Below, piece by piece: positions 23,789 to 32,089 of a stretch of DNA of 32,089 nt. The translations under genes were made by a program, and so were the position numbers. Source of the DNA: Comamonadaceae bacterium. GTDB lineage: Bacteria; Pseudomonadota; Gammaproteobacteria; Burkholderiales; Burkholderiaceae_C. The stretch spans positions 1 through 32,089 of the forward strand of contig JAECRA010000052.1 of NCBI GenBank assembly GCA_015999985.1. Reading direction: 5' to 3'. Below the pieces are notes generated by a model. It was given only the letters and a program-made list of their open reading frames with translations, was not told the origin of the DNA and searched no databases. Positions within the stretch are counted from its first letter, which is position 1. Each line of letters begins with the position of its first letter.

Positions 23789-25719
23789 GCTGCCTCCTTC
23801 ACCATGGGGAATATCTTGGTATCCAGCACCTTCAAATTGGCGCTGACTTTGCCTGAGCGTCCGTCCTCGAACTTCACTGCAGTTTCAATGAACTGTTCAG
23901 TGCGGCCGGAGTAAAGCGCATCAACCAGCACGGCGTATTTTTCTGCAATGAAGCCGCGCCGCACCTTCCGGGTCCGGGTGAGTTCATCGTCATCCGGATC
24001 AAGCTCCTTGTGCAGCACGAAAAAGCGCGCAATCTGCGTGCCGGCCATGCCCTCTTCCCTGGCGAGATCGGCGTTCACCTTTTCAACGCACTCAACCATC
24101 ATCTTGAGCACTTCGGGCTTGCCCGCCAGATCCACATAGCCTGCATAGGGAAGGCCCTGGCGCTCCGCCCAGTTGCCCACGGCCTCGAAATCGATATTGA
24201 GAAAGGCACACACAGCTTCCCTGCCGTCGCCAAAGCAAACCGCTTCCTTGATCTGCGGAAAGAACTTGAGCTTGTTCTCTATGTAGTTGGGTGCGAACAT
24301 GGCGCCGCTGGCGGTCTTGCCCACATCCTTGGCGCGGTCGATGATGCGCAGGTGACCATCCGCATCAATCACGCCTGCGTCACCCGTGTGGAAATAGCCT
24401 TCCGCATCCATCACTTCCGCCGTGGCGTCTGGCCGCTTGTAATACTCCTTGAGCACCGACACGCCGCGCACCAGCACTTCGCCAGAATCGGCGATCTTCA
24501 ACTCGATGCCTGGCGCAGCTTCTCCCACCGTGTGCAGCTTCACACGGCCGTTCTTCTGAATGCAGACGTACGCGCAGGTTTCCGTCTGACCGTAGAGCTG
24601 CTTGAGGTTGATGCCTATGGAGCGGAAGAACCGGAACAGATCCGGGCCAATGGCAGCACCTGCCGTGTAGGCCACTCGAATGCGAGACAAGCCCATGGCA
24701 TTCTTGAGCGGCCCATACACCAGGAAGCTGCCCATGGCGTAGAGCACTCTGTCGCCAAAGGCCACTGACTTTCCATCAAGAATGTCCGAACCCACCCGGC
24801 GCGCTACGCCCATGAACTTTTCGTGGAGCCAGCGTTTGGGCTTGGCGGCATCTTCCATGCGGATGGACACCGAAGTCAGCATGCCCTCGAAAATACGAGG
24901 CGGTGCAAAGTAATAAGACGGACCGATCTCACGCATGTCGATGCTCACCGTCTCCGCCGATTCCGGGCAATTGATGGTGAAGCCGGCCACCATCCACTGC
25001 GCCATGGAAAACAGGAAGTCGCCCACCCACGCTGGAGGCAGGTAGGACAGCACATTGTCCGAACCATTGAGGCCGTCGGTGGCCACCCCACCGCGTGCCG
25101 AACCTATGAAGCTGGCATGCGTCTGGCAGACGCCTTTGGGTTTGCCGGTCGTACCTGACGTATACAAAATGACAGCGACATCATCTGCCTGGCCGCTCGC
25201 GACCACTGCGTTGAAGAAATCCGGGTTTTCTTGCGCATGCTTTCGGCCCAGCTCGAACAGCTCATCGACGCTGATCAGGCCACTTTGCTTGTAGTTGCGC
25301 AAACCACGCGGGTCGTCATAGATGATGTGCGTCAGACCCGGAGCGCTTTCACGCAACTCCAGCATCTTGTCGACCTGTTCCTGGTTCTCAGCGAATACGA
25401 AACGGACTTCGGCATCTTGCAGAACGAAAGCCATCTCAGCGGCCACGGCGTCCTGATACATGGGCACCGGAACGCCGCGCAAGGCCTGCACGGCCATGAA
25501 CGACAAATAGAGATGGGGTCTGTTGTCGCCGACGATGGCCAGGTTTTCACCCGCCTTGAAGCCTAGCGCTGCCAAACCGCCGGAAATCCAGCGCACCTCA
25601 TCCAGAGCCCGCTGCCAGCTCCAGGTCTGCCAGATCCCGAATTCCTTCTCACGCAGCGCAGGCGCTGTGGGGCGCTCGGCGGCATGCTTTTGCAGCAGGC
25701 GTGGAAATGTATCGGCCAT
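23785..25719 (-). CDS. Long-chain-type AMP-dependent acyl-CoA synthetase
   Basis: A 644-aa ANL-superfamily ligase of the long-chain acyl-CoA synthetase (FAA1/FadD15-like) group. Motifs: P-loop ILYTSGTTGKPKGV near residues 210-223, YGQTETCAYV in the A5 region, GYFHTGDAGVIDADGHLRIIDRAKD near A7-A8 and a C-terminal domain with the TRTRKVRR segment where the adenylation lysine is expected. Despite the family name, members coupled to Liv transporters are thought to activate other carboxylic acids. The ATG at 25719 has GAGGAG about 9 nt upstream. It is first in the operon and divergent from a Crp/Fnr regulator. The substrate is not identifiable. Confidence 0.9.
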   Translation of the reverse strand: MADTFPRLLQKHAAERPTAPALREKEFGIWQTWSWQRALDEVRWISGGLAALGFKAGENLAIVGDNRPHLYLSFMAVQALRGVPVPMYQDAVAAEMAFVLQDAEVRFVFAENQEQVDKMLELRESAPGLTHIIYDDPRGLRNYKQSGLISVDELFELGRKHAQENPDFFNAVVASGQADDVAVILYTSGTTGKPKGVCQTHASFIGSARGGVATDGLNGSDNVLSYLPPAWVGDFLFSMAQWMVAGFTINCPESAETVSIDMREIGPSYYFAPPRIFEGMLTSVSIRMEDAAKPKRWLHEKFMGVARRVGSDILDGKSVAFGDRVLYAMGSFLVYGPLKNAMGLSRIRVAYTAGAAIGPDLFRFFRSIGINLKQLYGQTETCAYVCIQKNGRVKLHTVGEAAPGIELKIADSGEVLVRGVSVLKEYYKRPDATAEVMDAEGYFHTGDAGVIDADGHLRIIDRAKDVGKTASGAMFAPNYIENKLKFFPQIKEAVCFGDGREAVCAFLNIDFEAVGNWAERQGLPYAGYVDLAGKPEVLKMMVECVEKVNADLAREEGMAGTQIARFFVLHKELDPDDDELTRTRKVRRGFIAEKYAVLVDALYSGRTEQFIETAVKFEDGRSGKVSANLKVLDTKIFPMVKEAA

Positions 25720-25775
25720 GGACTAGCTTGTCTCCTCTTATGGGCACCCGGCTGTTTGCCGTGCGTTGTGTGAGG

Positions 25776-25823
25776 GACATGATATGTCGATACTTTGACG
25801 TCATGTTGTCGTTTGGACGACAA
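25776..25823. promoter_or_regulatory. Divergent control region with Crp/Fnr-type palindrome
   Basis: The 136-bp gap between the synthetase and Crp/Fnr genes has TTGTCG-N6-CGACAA (25806-25823), a 6+6+6 dyad with the spacing of Crp-family sites. A minus-strand -10 (TATCAT, 25784-25779) would put transcription start near 25772 and the dyad centre near -42, the usual place for class II activation. Two more palindromes lie here: GACAT-GAT-ATGTC (25776-25788) and TGACGTCA (25796-25803). Confidence 0.55.
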
Positions 25824-25855
25824 TTCAGGCTCAATCCGCCTAGGTTATTCCCTTA

Positions 25856-26563
25856 ATGAATCACCCTACCCTTCACGACAGACGACGGCCTCTCACAGCT
25901 GATGAACTGGCTGGCGTGCCCTGGCTATCGCATCTTCAAGGCGAAGAAATTGAGCGCGTCGTCGCGGAGTTGCGCGTCAGTGAAGCGCTGCCAGGAGAGC
26001 TGGTCTTTCGTGTGGGGCGACCTTCAACATACTGGTTCGGCGTGATCGACGGTTTGCTCAAAATGACCACCGATACCGCGCAGGGCCACACCAGAACCTT
26101 CTCTGGGCTATCACCCGGTGGCTGGTTCGGTGAAGGGACCGTATTGAAACGTGAGGTCTACCGCTACAACGTACAGGCCTTGCGCCTCAGCCTGGTGGCA
26201 GGGCTACCGGTGGACACGTTTCACTGGCTACTGGACCACTCCATTGGTTTTAACCGCTTCGTCATGAACCAGCTCAATGAGCGTCTGGCGCAATTTATCG
26301 GTGCACGCCAGGCCGACAGCAGCCGAATTCCCGAAACCAAGGTGGCCCTTAACCTCGCGGCTCTGGTGAACCCGGTGCTTTTCCCCGGAGTGGGCGATTT
26401 GCTTCGCATCACTCAGCAAGAACTCGCCTACCTGGTCGGACTGTCGCGTCAGCGGGTGAACGAAGCCCTGCAGGCTCTGAGTGCTCAAGGCGTGGTCCGA
26501 ATCGAGTATGGCGGTCTGCGCATTCTTGACCCGGCGGCGCTGCGCAGTTGGGACGCTGAGTAA
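25856..26563 (+). CDS. Crp/Fnr family transcriptional regulator
   Basis: A 235-aa regulator. Residues 20-140 form a cyclic-nucleotide-binding-like beta roll (GELVFRVGRPSTYWFGVIDGLLKM, then GGWFGEGTVLKRE), and the C-terminus is a Crp-type HTH (ITQQELAYLVGLSRQRVNEALQALSAQG, about 185-212). The four-cysteine pattern of Fnr is absent, and the cAMP-contact residues of CRP are not obvious, so the signal is unknown. It is divergent from the acyl-CoA synthetase/Liv operon, its likely target, with a dyad between them. An aromatic or acyl-CoA effector would fit but is inferred. Confidence 0.9.
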   Translation: MNHPTLHDRRRPLTADELAGVPWLSHLQGEEIERVVAELRVSEALPGELVFRVGRPSTYWFGVIDGLLKMTTDTAQGHTRTFSGLSPGGWFGEGTVLKREVYRYNVQALRLSLVAGLPVDTFHWLLDHSIGFNRFVMNQLNERLAQFIGARQADSSRIPETKVALNLAALVNPVLFPGVGDLLRITQQELAYLVGLSRQRVNEALQALSAQGVVRIEYGGLRILDPAALRSWDAE

Positions 26564-26634
26564 CCAGGGCTCTTAAAATGGACGCTCAAGGAAGCTTTCG
26601 CAGTTCCTTCATGCTAGTTATTTGATAGTCTTCA

Positions 26635-27459
26635 ATGTCTGAACCACCCCGTTTTCGTCGCGTAAGTACCCCTGCAGGAGCCCCTGAGGCGCCCGCCACT
26701 TCAAGGCTGAACAAGCGCATGTCCGAGCTGGGCCTGGCATCTCGCCGAGAGGCCGACGCCTGGATCGAACGCGGTTGGGTGCTGGTCAACGGTGAGGTCG
26801 CGCGCATGGGCCAGCAGGTGACCATGAAAGACCACATCACCGTGGCCAAGGAAGCCACTGGAGAGCAGGCCGAGCGCGTCACCATCCTGCTGAACAAGCC
26901 CATGGGCTTTGTGAGCGGCCAGGCCGAAGATGGCCACGCACCTGCCGCCAGCCTCATTGGACCTCACAGCCATTGGACGGAAGACCGCTCCAAGACCCGT
27001 TTTGCGCCCCACCAAATGCGTGGCCTGGCGCCGGCGGGCCGTCTGGACATTGACTCCATCGGTCTATTGGTGCTGACACAAGATGGGCGAATTGCCCGCC
27101 ACTTGATCGGCCAGGATTCAGATATCGAAAAAGAGTATCTGGTGCGTGTGTCCATGCTCGACGCGCCTGATGCACAGCCCCAGAACACGCAGGCGCTCGT
27201 GGCTCCGGAAAAACTGGCACTGCTGCGCCACGGACTTGAATTGGACGGCAAGCCGCTCAAGCCTGCCAAGGTCAGTTGGCAGAACGAAGAGCAATTGCGT
27301 ATTGTTCTGCGCGAAGGCAAGAAGCGCCAGATTCGCCGCATGTGCGAACTGGTCGGCCTGAAAGTCGTCGGGCTCAAACGCGTTCGGATTGGCAAAGTCA
27401 ATCTAGGCCCATTGCCCGTGGGTAAGTGGCGTTACCTCGCACCAGGCGAACTGTTCTGA
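26635..27459 (+). CDS. rRNA pseudouridine synthase (RsuA/RluF family)
   Basis: A 274-aa enzyme that converts a uridine in ribosomal RNA to pseudouridine. An S4 RNA-binding domain occupies about residues 24-75 ([20 protein letters not shown] then GWVLVNGE), followed by the catalytic domain with [20 protein letters not shown] carrying the catalytic aspartate Asp138, and the closing [20 protein letters not shown] motif. The best group match is RluB/RluF/RsuA; the exact position modified cannot be set, though RluF (23S) is plausible. A proline/alanine-rich extension of about 22 residues precedes the S4 domain. No strong ribosome-binding site is seen before the ATG. Confidence 0.9.
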   Translation: MSEPPRFRRVSTPAGAPEAPATSRLNKRMSELGLASRREADAWIERGWVLVNGEVARMGQQVTMKDHITVAKEATGEQAERVTILLNKPMGFVSGQAEDGHAPAASLIGPHSHWTEDRSKTRFAPHQMRGLAPAGRLDIDSIGLLVLTQDGRIARHLIGQDSDIEKEYLVRVSMLDAPDAQPQNTQALVAPEKLALLRHGLELDGKPLKPAKVSWQNEEQLRIVLREGKKRQIRRMCELVGLKVVGLKRVRIGKVNLGPLPVGKWRYLAPGELF

Positions 27460-27495
27460 GCCAATGCTCGGAGCGCGCGTGTCTCCATTGACCAA

Positions 27496-27523
27496 CTTGA
27501 ATTTCGCCGCTTAGCCCTCAAAT
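27496..27523 (+). promoter_or_regulatory. Possible sigma-32 heat-shock promoter of htpG
   Basis: CTTGAA (27496-27501), a 13-bp spacer and CCCTCAAAT (27515-27523) resemble the heat-shock consensus CTTGAA-N11-15-CCCCATNT, though the -10 part is imperfect. It lies about 90 bp upstream of htpG, a classic sigma-32 target. The leader before the start codon is T-rich and lacks a clear ribosome-binding site. Confidence 0.5.
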
Positions 27524-27611
27524 GAGCTTTGCTCGGACCGCATGATCGTCGTGAGTTATTGCACGGTCACCAGGTCCTATCCCGTTTTTTTCACTTTTTA
27601 CGTCTTCTCTC

Positions 27612-29696
27612 ATGAGTAAGCAAAAACATTCCTTTCAGGCCGAAGTAGCTCAGTTACTGCATCTGGTCACGCACTCGCTCTACTCCAACAAGGAAATTTT
27701 CCTGCGGGAGCTGATCTCAAACGCATCAGATGCCTGCGACAAGCTCCGCTTCAATGCATTGGCTGATTCATCGCTGTACGGCGACCAGCCAGAGTTGGAA
27801 GTGCGCATCAGCTTCGACAAAGCAGCCAAGACGCTTACCGTCACCGACACCGGCATTGGCATGAGCCGCGAAGAGGCCATCGATCACCTGGGCACCATCG
27901 CCAAGAGCGGCACCAAGGACTTCGTGTCTCGCCTCTCAGGCGACCAAAAGCAGGATTCGCAACTCATCGGTCAGTTCGGCGTCGGCTTCTATTCAGGTTT
28001 CATCGTGGCCGACAAGATCACGGTGGAATCGCGCCGCGCCGGCCTGCCTGCGGAGCAAGGCGTACGTTGGATCAGCAGCGGCGCTGGCGAGTTCGACGTT
28101 GAAGACATCACGCGCGCCGAGCGCGGCACCAGCGTCATCCTGCACCTGAGAGACGATGCTCTGGACTATGCAGACGGCTGGCGCCTGAAGGAGCTGATTG
28201 GCAAATACTCTGATCACATCAGCCTGCCCATCAAGATGGAAGGCGAAAAGTGGGAAGAAGGCAAGGAAGAAGGCCAGCCCGGTGAGATGGTCAAAACCGG
28301 TGAGTGGGAAACCATCAACCAGGCCAGCGCCCTGTGGACGCGGCCCAAAAAAGATATCTCTGACGAGCAGTTCAAAGAGTTCTACAAGCAGGTTGCCCAC
28401 GACTGGGAAGACCCCCTGGCCTGGTCGCTCAACCGCGTCGAAGGCTCCACTGAATACACGCAACTGCTCTACCTTCCATCGCACGCGCCCCAAGACCTGT
28501 GGGACCGGGACAAGAAAGCCGGCGTCAAGCTCTACGTCAAGCGCGTATTCATCATGGACGACGCGGAGCAACTCATCCCACGTTACCTGCGTTTCATCAA
28601 AGGCGTGGTCGACTCTGCCGACCTGCCGCTGAACGTAAGCCGTGAACTGCTGCAGGAAAGCCGCGACGTTCGGTCTATCCGCGAAGGCAATACGCGGCGC
28701 GTTCTGTCCATGCTCGAAGACTTGGCCAAAAGCGAGCAGGCCGCGGCCAACGCCCCCGCAGCAGCTGACGCCAGCCCTGAAGCAGACACTTCCGCCAAAG
28801 TCGACATAGGCTCCGGCGAGTCCACGCCAGCCCCGGAACCTACCGAAATTGCTGCAGACGGCGTGACCGATGTGGTCGACAAGAATTCGGCACCTACAGC
28901 GGCGGACGCTGCCGCCAAGTTCGCCGAAGAGGCTGCTCAGGAAGGCAAGTACTCCACTTTCTGGCGTGAATTCGGCAGCGTGCTGAAAGAAGGTCTGGGC
29001 GAGGACTTCGCCAACCGCGAGCGCATCGCCAAGCTGCTGCGCTATGCCTCTACCGCGGGAGAAGCCAACGTGTCGCTGGCCGAATACAAGGCTCGTATGA
29101 AGCCTGGCCAAAAAGCCATCTACTACATCACAGCCGACACATTGGCCGGCGCCCGCAACAGCCCGCAGATCGAAGTCTTCAAGAAAAAAGGCATCGAAGT
29201 GCTCTTGATGACCGATCGCGTGGACGAGTGGTCGCTCTCGCACATGCCCGACTTCGACGGCACACCTTTGCAATCTGTCGCCAAGGGCGCGGTTGACCTG
29301 GGTGACCTGCAGGACGAAGCGGAGAAAAAAGCGGCCGAAGAGGCTGCCGAATCCGTCAAGCCTTTGCTGGAACGCCTCAAAGAAGTCCTCAAGGATCAGG
29401 TAGAAGACGTGCGCGTCACTACCCGCCTGGTCGATTCACCAGCCTGCCTGGTGGTCAAGGATGCTGGTATGAGCATGCAACTGGCTCGGATGCTCAAGCA
29501 AGCTGGACAGAAGGTGCCTGACACTAAACCTGTGTTGGAGATCAACGCTGAGCATGCGCTGGTGAAAAAGCTGGAAGGCAGCGAACGGTTCGACGATCTG
29601 GCGCACATTCTGTTCGACCAGGCAGTGCTCGCAGAAGGCGGCCTGCCGGAAGACCCAGCGGCCTACGTGCGCCGCGTGAACGCATTGCTGGTTTAA
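27612..29696 (+). CDS. htpG: Molecular chaperone HtpG (Hsp90) with internal insertion
   Basis: A 694-aa bacterial Hsp90, an ATP-dependent dimeric cytoplasmic chaperone. The N-terminal GHKL ATPase has [15 protein letters not shown] (near 33-47), [10 protein letters not shown] (near 78-87) and [11 protein letters not shown] (near 119-129). The middle domain has [17 protein letters not shown], and a C-terminal dimerisation domain follows. E. coli HtpG is 624 aa; the extra length comes mainly from about 68 alanine-, proline- and acid-rich residues at about 377-445, between LEDLAKSEQ and KYSTFW, where E. coli has only about four. The insertion reads in frame with no stop, so the gene looks intact. 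It stands alone after the pseudouridine synthase gene. Confidence 0.97.
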   Translation: MSKQKHSFQAEVAQLLHLVTHSLYSNKEIFLRELISNASDACDKLRFNALADSSLYGDQPELEVRISFDKAAKTLTVTDTGIGMSREEAIDHLGTIAKSGTKDFVSRLSGDQKQDSQLIGQFGVGFYSGFIVADKITVESRRAGLPAEQGVRWISSGAGEFDVEDITRAERGTSVILHLRDDALDYADGWRLKELIGKYSDHISLPIKMEGEKWEEGKEEGQPGEMVKTGEWETINQASALWTRPKKDISDEQFKEFYKQVAHDWEDPLAWSLNRVEGSTEYTQLLYLPSHAPQDLWDRDKKAGVKLYVKRVFIMDDAEQLIPRYLRFIKGVVDSADLPLNVSRELLQESRDVRSIREGNTRRVLSMLEDLAKSEQAAANAPAAADASPEADTSAKVDIGSGESTPAPEPTEIAADGVTDVVDKNSAPTAADAAAKFAEEAAQEGKYSTFWREFGSVLKEGLGEDFANRERIAKLLRYASTAGEANVSLAEYKARMKPGQKAIYYITADTLAGARNSPQIEVFKKKGIEVLLMTDRVDEWSLSHMPDFDGTPLQSVAKGAVDLGDLQDEAEKKAAEEAAESVKPLLERLKEVLKDQVEDVRVTTRLVDSPACLVVKDAGMSMQLARMLKQAGQKVPDTKPVLEINAEHALVKKLEGSERFDDLAHILFDQAVLAEGGLPEDPAAYVRRVNALLV

Positions 29697-29738
29697 GGCT
29701 CGAATCTCGTCTCCGTATCGGAGCGCGCGGGGGCTTTA

Positions 29739-30218
29739 CTCCCTCTCCCTTTGGGAGAGGGCTGGGGTGAGGGCAAGCAGCGGTTGATTGAAGCGCTGCG
29801 GTTACTAATTCCCTTCTGCTCTTCTCTTCAAGTCGGAGGCCGGGGAGTGCGCCCGGCAGCGCACCTACTTCTTCTTTGCTCCGCCAAAGAAAAGTAGGCA
29901 AAAGAAAGGCGGCCCCGCTGGCCGTGACCCTTCGCTACGCTACGGGCAACTTGCGCTGCTCGGTCGAGGGGCGGTGTCGCAGAAACTCCCTGCGTTCACT
30001 TCGCTCACTTCGGTCAAACAACTGCGACAAGCTAGATCACGAAGCAAGAGCATCTTGCAGTGCTCTTGCCCGCCCCTCGCACTGCGCTGCTCAGCACATC
30101 CAGAGGGGTGGGACACCCATTCGGGCCATTGCTTCGCTCGGCCCTCGAATAACTGGTCGCTGGCGCGAGGATTTTGTCCCCTCTCCCACATGTGGAAGAG
30201 GGTCGGGCGGGGCTGGCC
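29739..30218 (+). repeat. Dispersed ~0.5-kb repeat, copy C
   Basis: The most complete copy of the element also found at 6823 (same orientation, 3' end missing) and 7318-7820 (inverted). It begins with CTCCCTCTCCC/GGGAGAGGG and ends with a second such palindrome near 30177-30200. The stretch between htpG and the small gene at 30287 is almost entirely this repeat. Bases 30219-30286 hold nothing I recognise. Confidence 0.82.
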
Positions 30219-30286
30219 AACCGATGAGTGCAATCGGCGCCACCACCCAAACCAAACTCTCACTGCGAAGCCGCAAACTCCCCAAA

Positions 30287-30406
30287 CTAACGCAGTACAG
30301 GCTCCCCCGGATCAAACGGCTTATCCGGCGGACTCTTATGCGGCGGCGCCAGCGGCTGATCCGGCTGCGGTGGCGCTTCTTCAGGCGTTGGATTGCGATG
30401 TTCCAT
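30287..30406 (-). CDS. Possible small proline-rich protein (39 aa)
   Basis: A 39-codon frame starting MEHRNPTPEEAPPQPDQPLA and ending FDPGEPVLR, with about a third proline and many acidic residues. Support: CGGAG lies about 10 nt upstream of the ATG, the gene starts 23 bp after the class V aminotransferase on the same strand, and the third codon positions are mostly G/C in proline and alanine codons. I do not recognise a family, and it has no signal peptide or membrane segment. It could be a disordered small protein; a chance frame is the alternative. Confidence 0.45.
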   Translation of the reverse strand: MEHRNPTPEEAPPQPDQPLAPPHKSPPDKPFDPGEPVLR

Positions 30407-30429
30407 TTTCAATAGTCTCCGAGCACCGC

Positions 30430-31584
30430 TCAGGCAGTAGCCGCTTTTTCAGGCGCCACCTGCTCCAAGGCAGCCGCCAGTTGCCCCACACTGCGGTCCA
30501 CCTGGTGCCACTTGTCCAGCCCAAAGAGCCCAATGCGGAACGTACGGAAATCCGCCGGCTCGTCGCACATCAAGGGAACACCCGCCGCTGTCTGCAAGCC
30601 TGCCGCCAGGAATTTCTTGGCGTTCTGAATATCAGGATCAGTCGTATAGCTCACCACCACACCCGGCGCCTTGAAGCCCTCGGCCGCGACACTGGCAAAG
30701 CCCTGGCCTTCAAATAGGGCGCGCACCTTGCGCCCCAGCTCTGCCTGCTCCTGCTGCACCTTGGCAAAGCCATACTGCTTGGTCTCTTGCATCGCATCAC
30801 GCAGATCCAAAAGAGACATCGTGGGCATAGTCGCATGGTAGGCATGGGCACCCGTCTCATAGGACTGCATGATCTGATACCACTTCTTCAGATCGCATGA
30901 GAAACTGCTGCTGGTGGTGCCTTCCATGACCTTGAGGGCGCGTTCTGACAAACCCACCATGGCACACGCGGGTGAACTGCTCCAGCCCTTTTGCGGCGCG
31001 CTCACCAACACGTCCACCCCAATGGCGTGCATATCGACCCACATTGCACCCGACGCGATGCAATCGAGCACGAACAAACCACCTGCCGCGCGCGTAGCCG
31101 CCGCGACCCGGCGCATGTAATCATCAGGCAATATCATGCCGCTGGCAGTTTCCACATGGGGGGCAAACACCACTGCGGGCTTCTCGCGCGCAATGGCGGC
31201 CTCTACCTCTTCAATGGGTGCGGGCACCCACGGCGCCTGGGGACCATCACCCACCCGGCGCGCTTTCAACACCGTGATGTTCTCAGGCGCCGTGATCTTC
31301 CCCATCTCCAGAATCTGCGACCAGCGATAGCTGAAAAATCCATTGCGCAGGATCACCACCTTTTGATCGCCGGCGAACTGCCTGGCCACCGCCTCCATGC
31401 CGAAAGTGCCGCTACCGGGCACGATCGCGGTGGCGTCCGCACCATAAATTTCTTTCATGGTGCTTGAAATGTCCTTCATCACGCCTTGAAAGCGTTTGGA
31501 CATGTGGTTGAGCGCGCGGTCGGTATAGACGACCGAGAATTCGAGCAGGCCATCTGGATCAATATTGGGCAACAATGCAGGCAT
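30430..31584 (-). CDS. Class V aminotransferase (alanine-glyoxylate/serine-pyruvate transaminase-like)
   Basis: A 384-aa fold-type I PLP enzyme. VPGSGTFGMEAVARQF near residues 55-70 forms the phosphate-binding region, FVLDCIASGAMWVDMHAIGVDV near 171-192 contains the aspartate that contacts the PLP ring, and SAPQKGWSSSP near 195-205 holds the PLP lysine Lys199. The group includes alanine-glyoxylate, serine-glyoxylate and 2-aminoethylphosphonate aminotransferases; the C-terminal FRIGLFGLDKWHQ motif fits the alanine/serine-glyoxylate side. The ATG at 31584 is preceded by GGAGACGCTC. A possible 39-aa gene follows. Substrate not fixed. Confidence 0.88.
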   Translation of the reverse strand: MPALLPNIDPDGLLEFSVVYTDRALNHMSKRFQGVMKDISSTMKEIYGADATAIVPGSGTFGMEAVARQFAGDQKVVILRNGFFSYRWSQILEMGKITAPENITVLKARRVGDGPQAPWVPAPIEEVEAAIAREKPAVVFAPHVETASGMILPDDYMRRVAAATRAAGGLFVLDCIASGAMWVDMHAIGVDVLVSAPQKGWSSSPACAMVGLSERALKVMEGTTSSSFSCDLKKWYQIMQSYETGAHAYHATMPTMSLLDLRDAMQETKQYGFAKVQQEQAELGRKVRALFEGQGFASVAAEGFKAPGVVVSYTTDPDIQNAKKFLAAGLQTAAGVPLMCDEPADFRTFRIGLFGLDKWHQVDRSVGQLAAALEQVAPEKAATA

Positions 31585-31629
31585 GAGCGTCTCCGAAAAA
31601 CAGGCGCCAACCCGGCACCTTATAAAAAA

Positions 31630-31710
31630 TGGCCCCCACGCTTACCCCGCTTCGCGAGGTCCGCTGCCCTCCCGAAGGGGCGCTTTTTATTCTGGGGCGG
31701 CCCGGCAATA
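31630..31710. other. G/C-rich palindromic intergenic sequence
   Basis: The 190-bp gap between the aminotransferase and the MarC gene contains ATGGCCCCCACGCTTACCCC and GCCCTCCCGAAGGGGCGC followed by TTTTTATT. The second part can form a weak hairpin with a T-run on the plus strand. From memory the GGCCCCCACGCTT word is a common intergenic repeat in Comamonadaceae, but there is no second copy in this window to prove it. Confidence 0.35.
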
Positions 31711-31774
31711 AAAAAAGCCAGCTTAGCACGTAGGCGCCGCGCGTAAATACATCCAAGACGAATACATTAGTGTT

Positions 31775-32089
31775 ATGGAACTCCCCGCACTCGCCCTTGC
31801 CTTTGGCAAGAGCTTTCTTTTTGCACTCGCCGCCGTGCTGCCCATCGTCAACCCACCGGCCTCAGCGCCGGTGTTTGTCAATCTGACCCAGGAGCTTGAC
31901 CGCTCCACGCGCAAGATGCTCGCGCGAAGAGTCGGAATCAACGTCGTGCTCATGTTGACCGGCGCCATGCTCATCGGCACCTATGTGCTTGATTTTTTTG
32001 GCGTTTCTCTGCCCATCGTGCGCGTGGCCGGTGGCCTGATTGTGGCTTTCACCGCCTGGAACATGCTGTACGCACCCCAGATCACGAAC
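31775..32089 (+). CDS. MarC family membrane protein (3' end outside the window)
   Basis: An open frame of 105 codons running off the right edge. It begins MELPALALAFGKSFLFALAA and shows the MarC signature PIVNPPASAPVFVNLT near residues 23-38, then RRVGINVVLMLTGAMLIGTYVLDFFGVSLPIVRVAGGLIVAFTAWNML in shortened form: three hydrophobic segments so far of the expected six. MarC (NAAT/UPF0056) proteins are inner-membrane proteins of unclear function; some relatives transport amino acids, and a role in antibiotic resistance has not held up. No clear ribosome-binding site precedes the ATG. It is divergent from the aminotransferase gene. Confidence 0.88.
   Translation, partial: MELPALALAFGKSFLFALAAVLPIVNPPASAPVFVNLTQELDRSTRKMLARRVGINVVLMLTGAMLIGTYVLDFFGVSLPIVRVAGGLIVAFTAWNMLYAPQITN

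Noticed and set aside
27993..29273. 426-aa open frame antisense to htpG
   Set aside because: Shadow of a GC-rich conserved gene; no family resemblance, no ribosome-binding site, and htpG is unmistakable on the other strand.
1..32089. CRISPR arrays, rRNA or tRNA genes, phage or plasmid functions
   Set aside because: No regularly spaced repeats, no tRNA- or rRNA-like sequence noticed, and no integrase, transposase or replication gene found on reading both strands.

Overview
The window looks like a chromosomal segment of a betaproteobacterium of the order Burkholderiales, most likely family Comamonadaceae. This rests on a GC-rich sequence with short intergenic gaps, a lone Bug-type (tripartite tricarboxylate) substrate-binding protein, a DUF1840 protein, a Liv-type ABC operon carrying its own acyl-CoA synthetases, and dispersed intergenic repeats of a kind I recall from that family. 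The genus cannot be fixed from the sequence alone.

Layout. 1-150: a REP-like inverted repeat pair. 351-5111 (minus): an amino-acid module (threonine dehydratase-like enzyme, PhzF-like protein, PLP aminotransferase, DMT exporter, LysE exporter), divergent from a MocR-type PLP regulator (5232-6689, plus). 6690-7893: 1.2 kb without genes, holding two inverted copies of a ~500-bp dispersed repeat; a third copy lies at 29739-30218. 7894-14830 (minus): a tightly overlapping catabolic operon: bifunctional flavoprotein monooxygenase/reductase, MarR regulator, crotonase-fold protein, acyl-CoA dehydrogenase, aryl-CoA ligase, RidA-like protein. Its content matches the aerobic CoA-thioester route for 2-aminobenzoate (anthranilate) known from Azoarcus evansii. 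A perfect MarR-type palindrome sits on its promoter.

15167-15487 (plus) encodes a DUF1840 protein. 15728-25719 (minus) is an apparent eight-gene operon: long-chain-type acyl-CoA synthetase, LivG, LivH, LivM, Liv substrate-binding protein, LivF, PaaK-like ligase and an orphan Bug protein. It ends at a good intrinsic terminator and diverges from a Crp/Fnr regulator (25856-26563, plus) with a palindrome in the shared promoter region. A 100-bp repeat follows the stop codons of both livH and livF. 26635-29696 (plus): rRNA pseudouridine synthase and HtpG with a long acidic/alanine-rich insertion. 30287-31584 (minus): a class V aminotransferase and a possible 39-aa proline-rich protein. 31775-end (plus): a MarC-family membrane protein cut by the window edge.

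How it works together (inference): the Liv transporter and Bug protein would take up an aromatic or organic acid; the ligases would make CoA thioesters; the flavoprotein would hydroxylate and reduce the ring of 2-aminobenzoyl-CoA; the RidA-like, acyl-CoA dehydrogenase and crotonase-fold proteins would handle the resulting enamine/alicyclic thioesters. The 3-hydroxyacyl-CoA dehydrogenase and thiolase needed to finish are not in the window. The most unusual points are a RidA-like protein lacking the family's catalytic arginine, a crotonase-fold protein lacking both canonical glutamates, and the repeat families embedded in operons.
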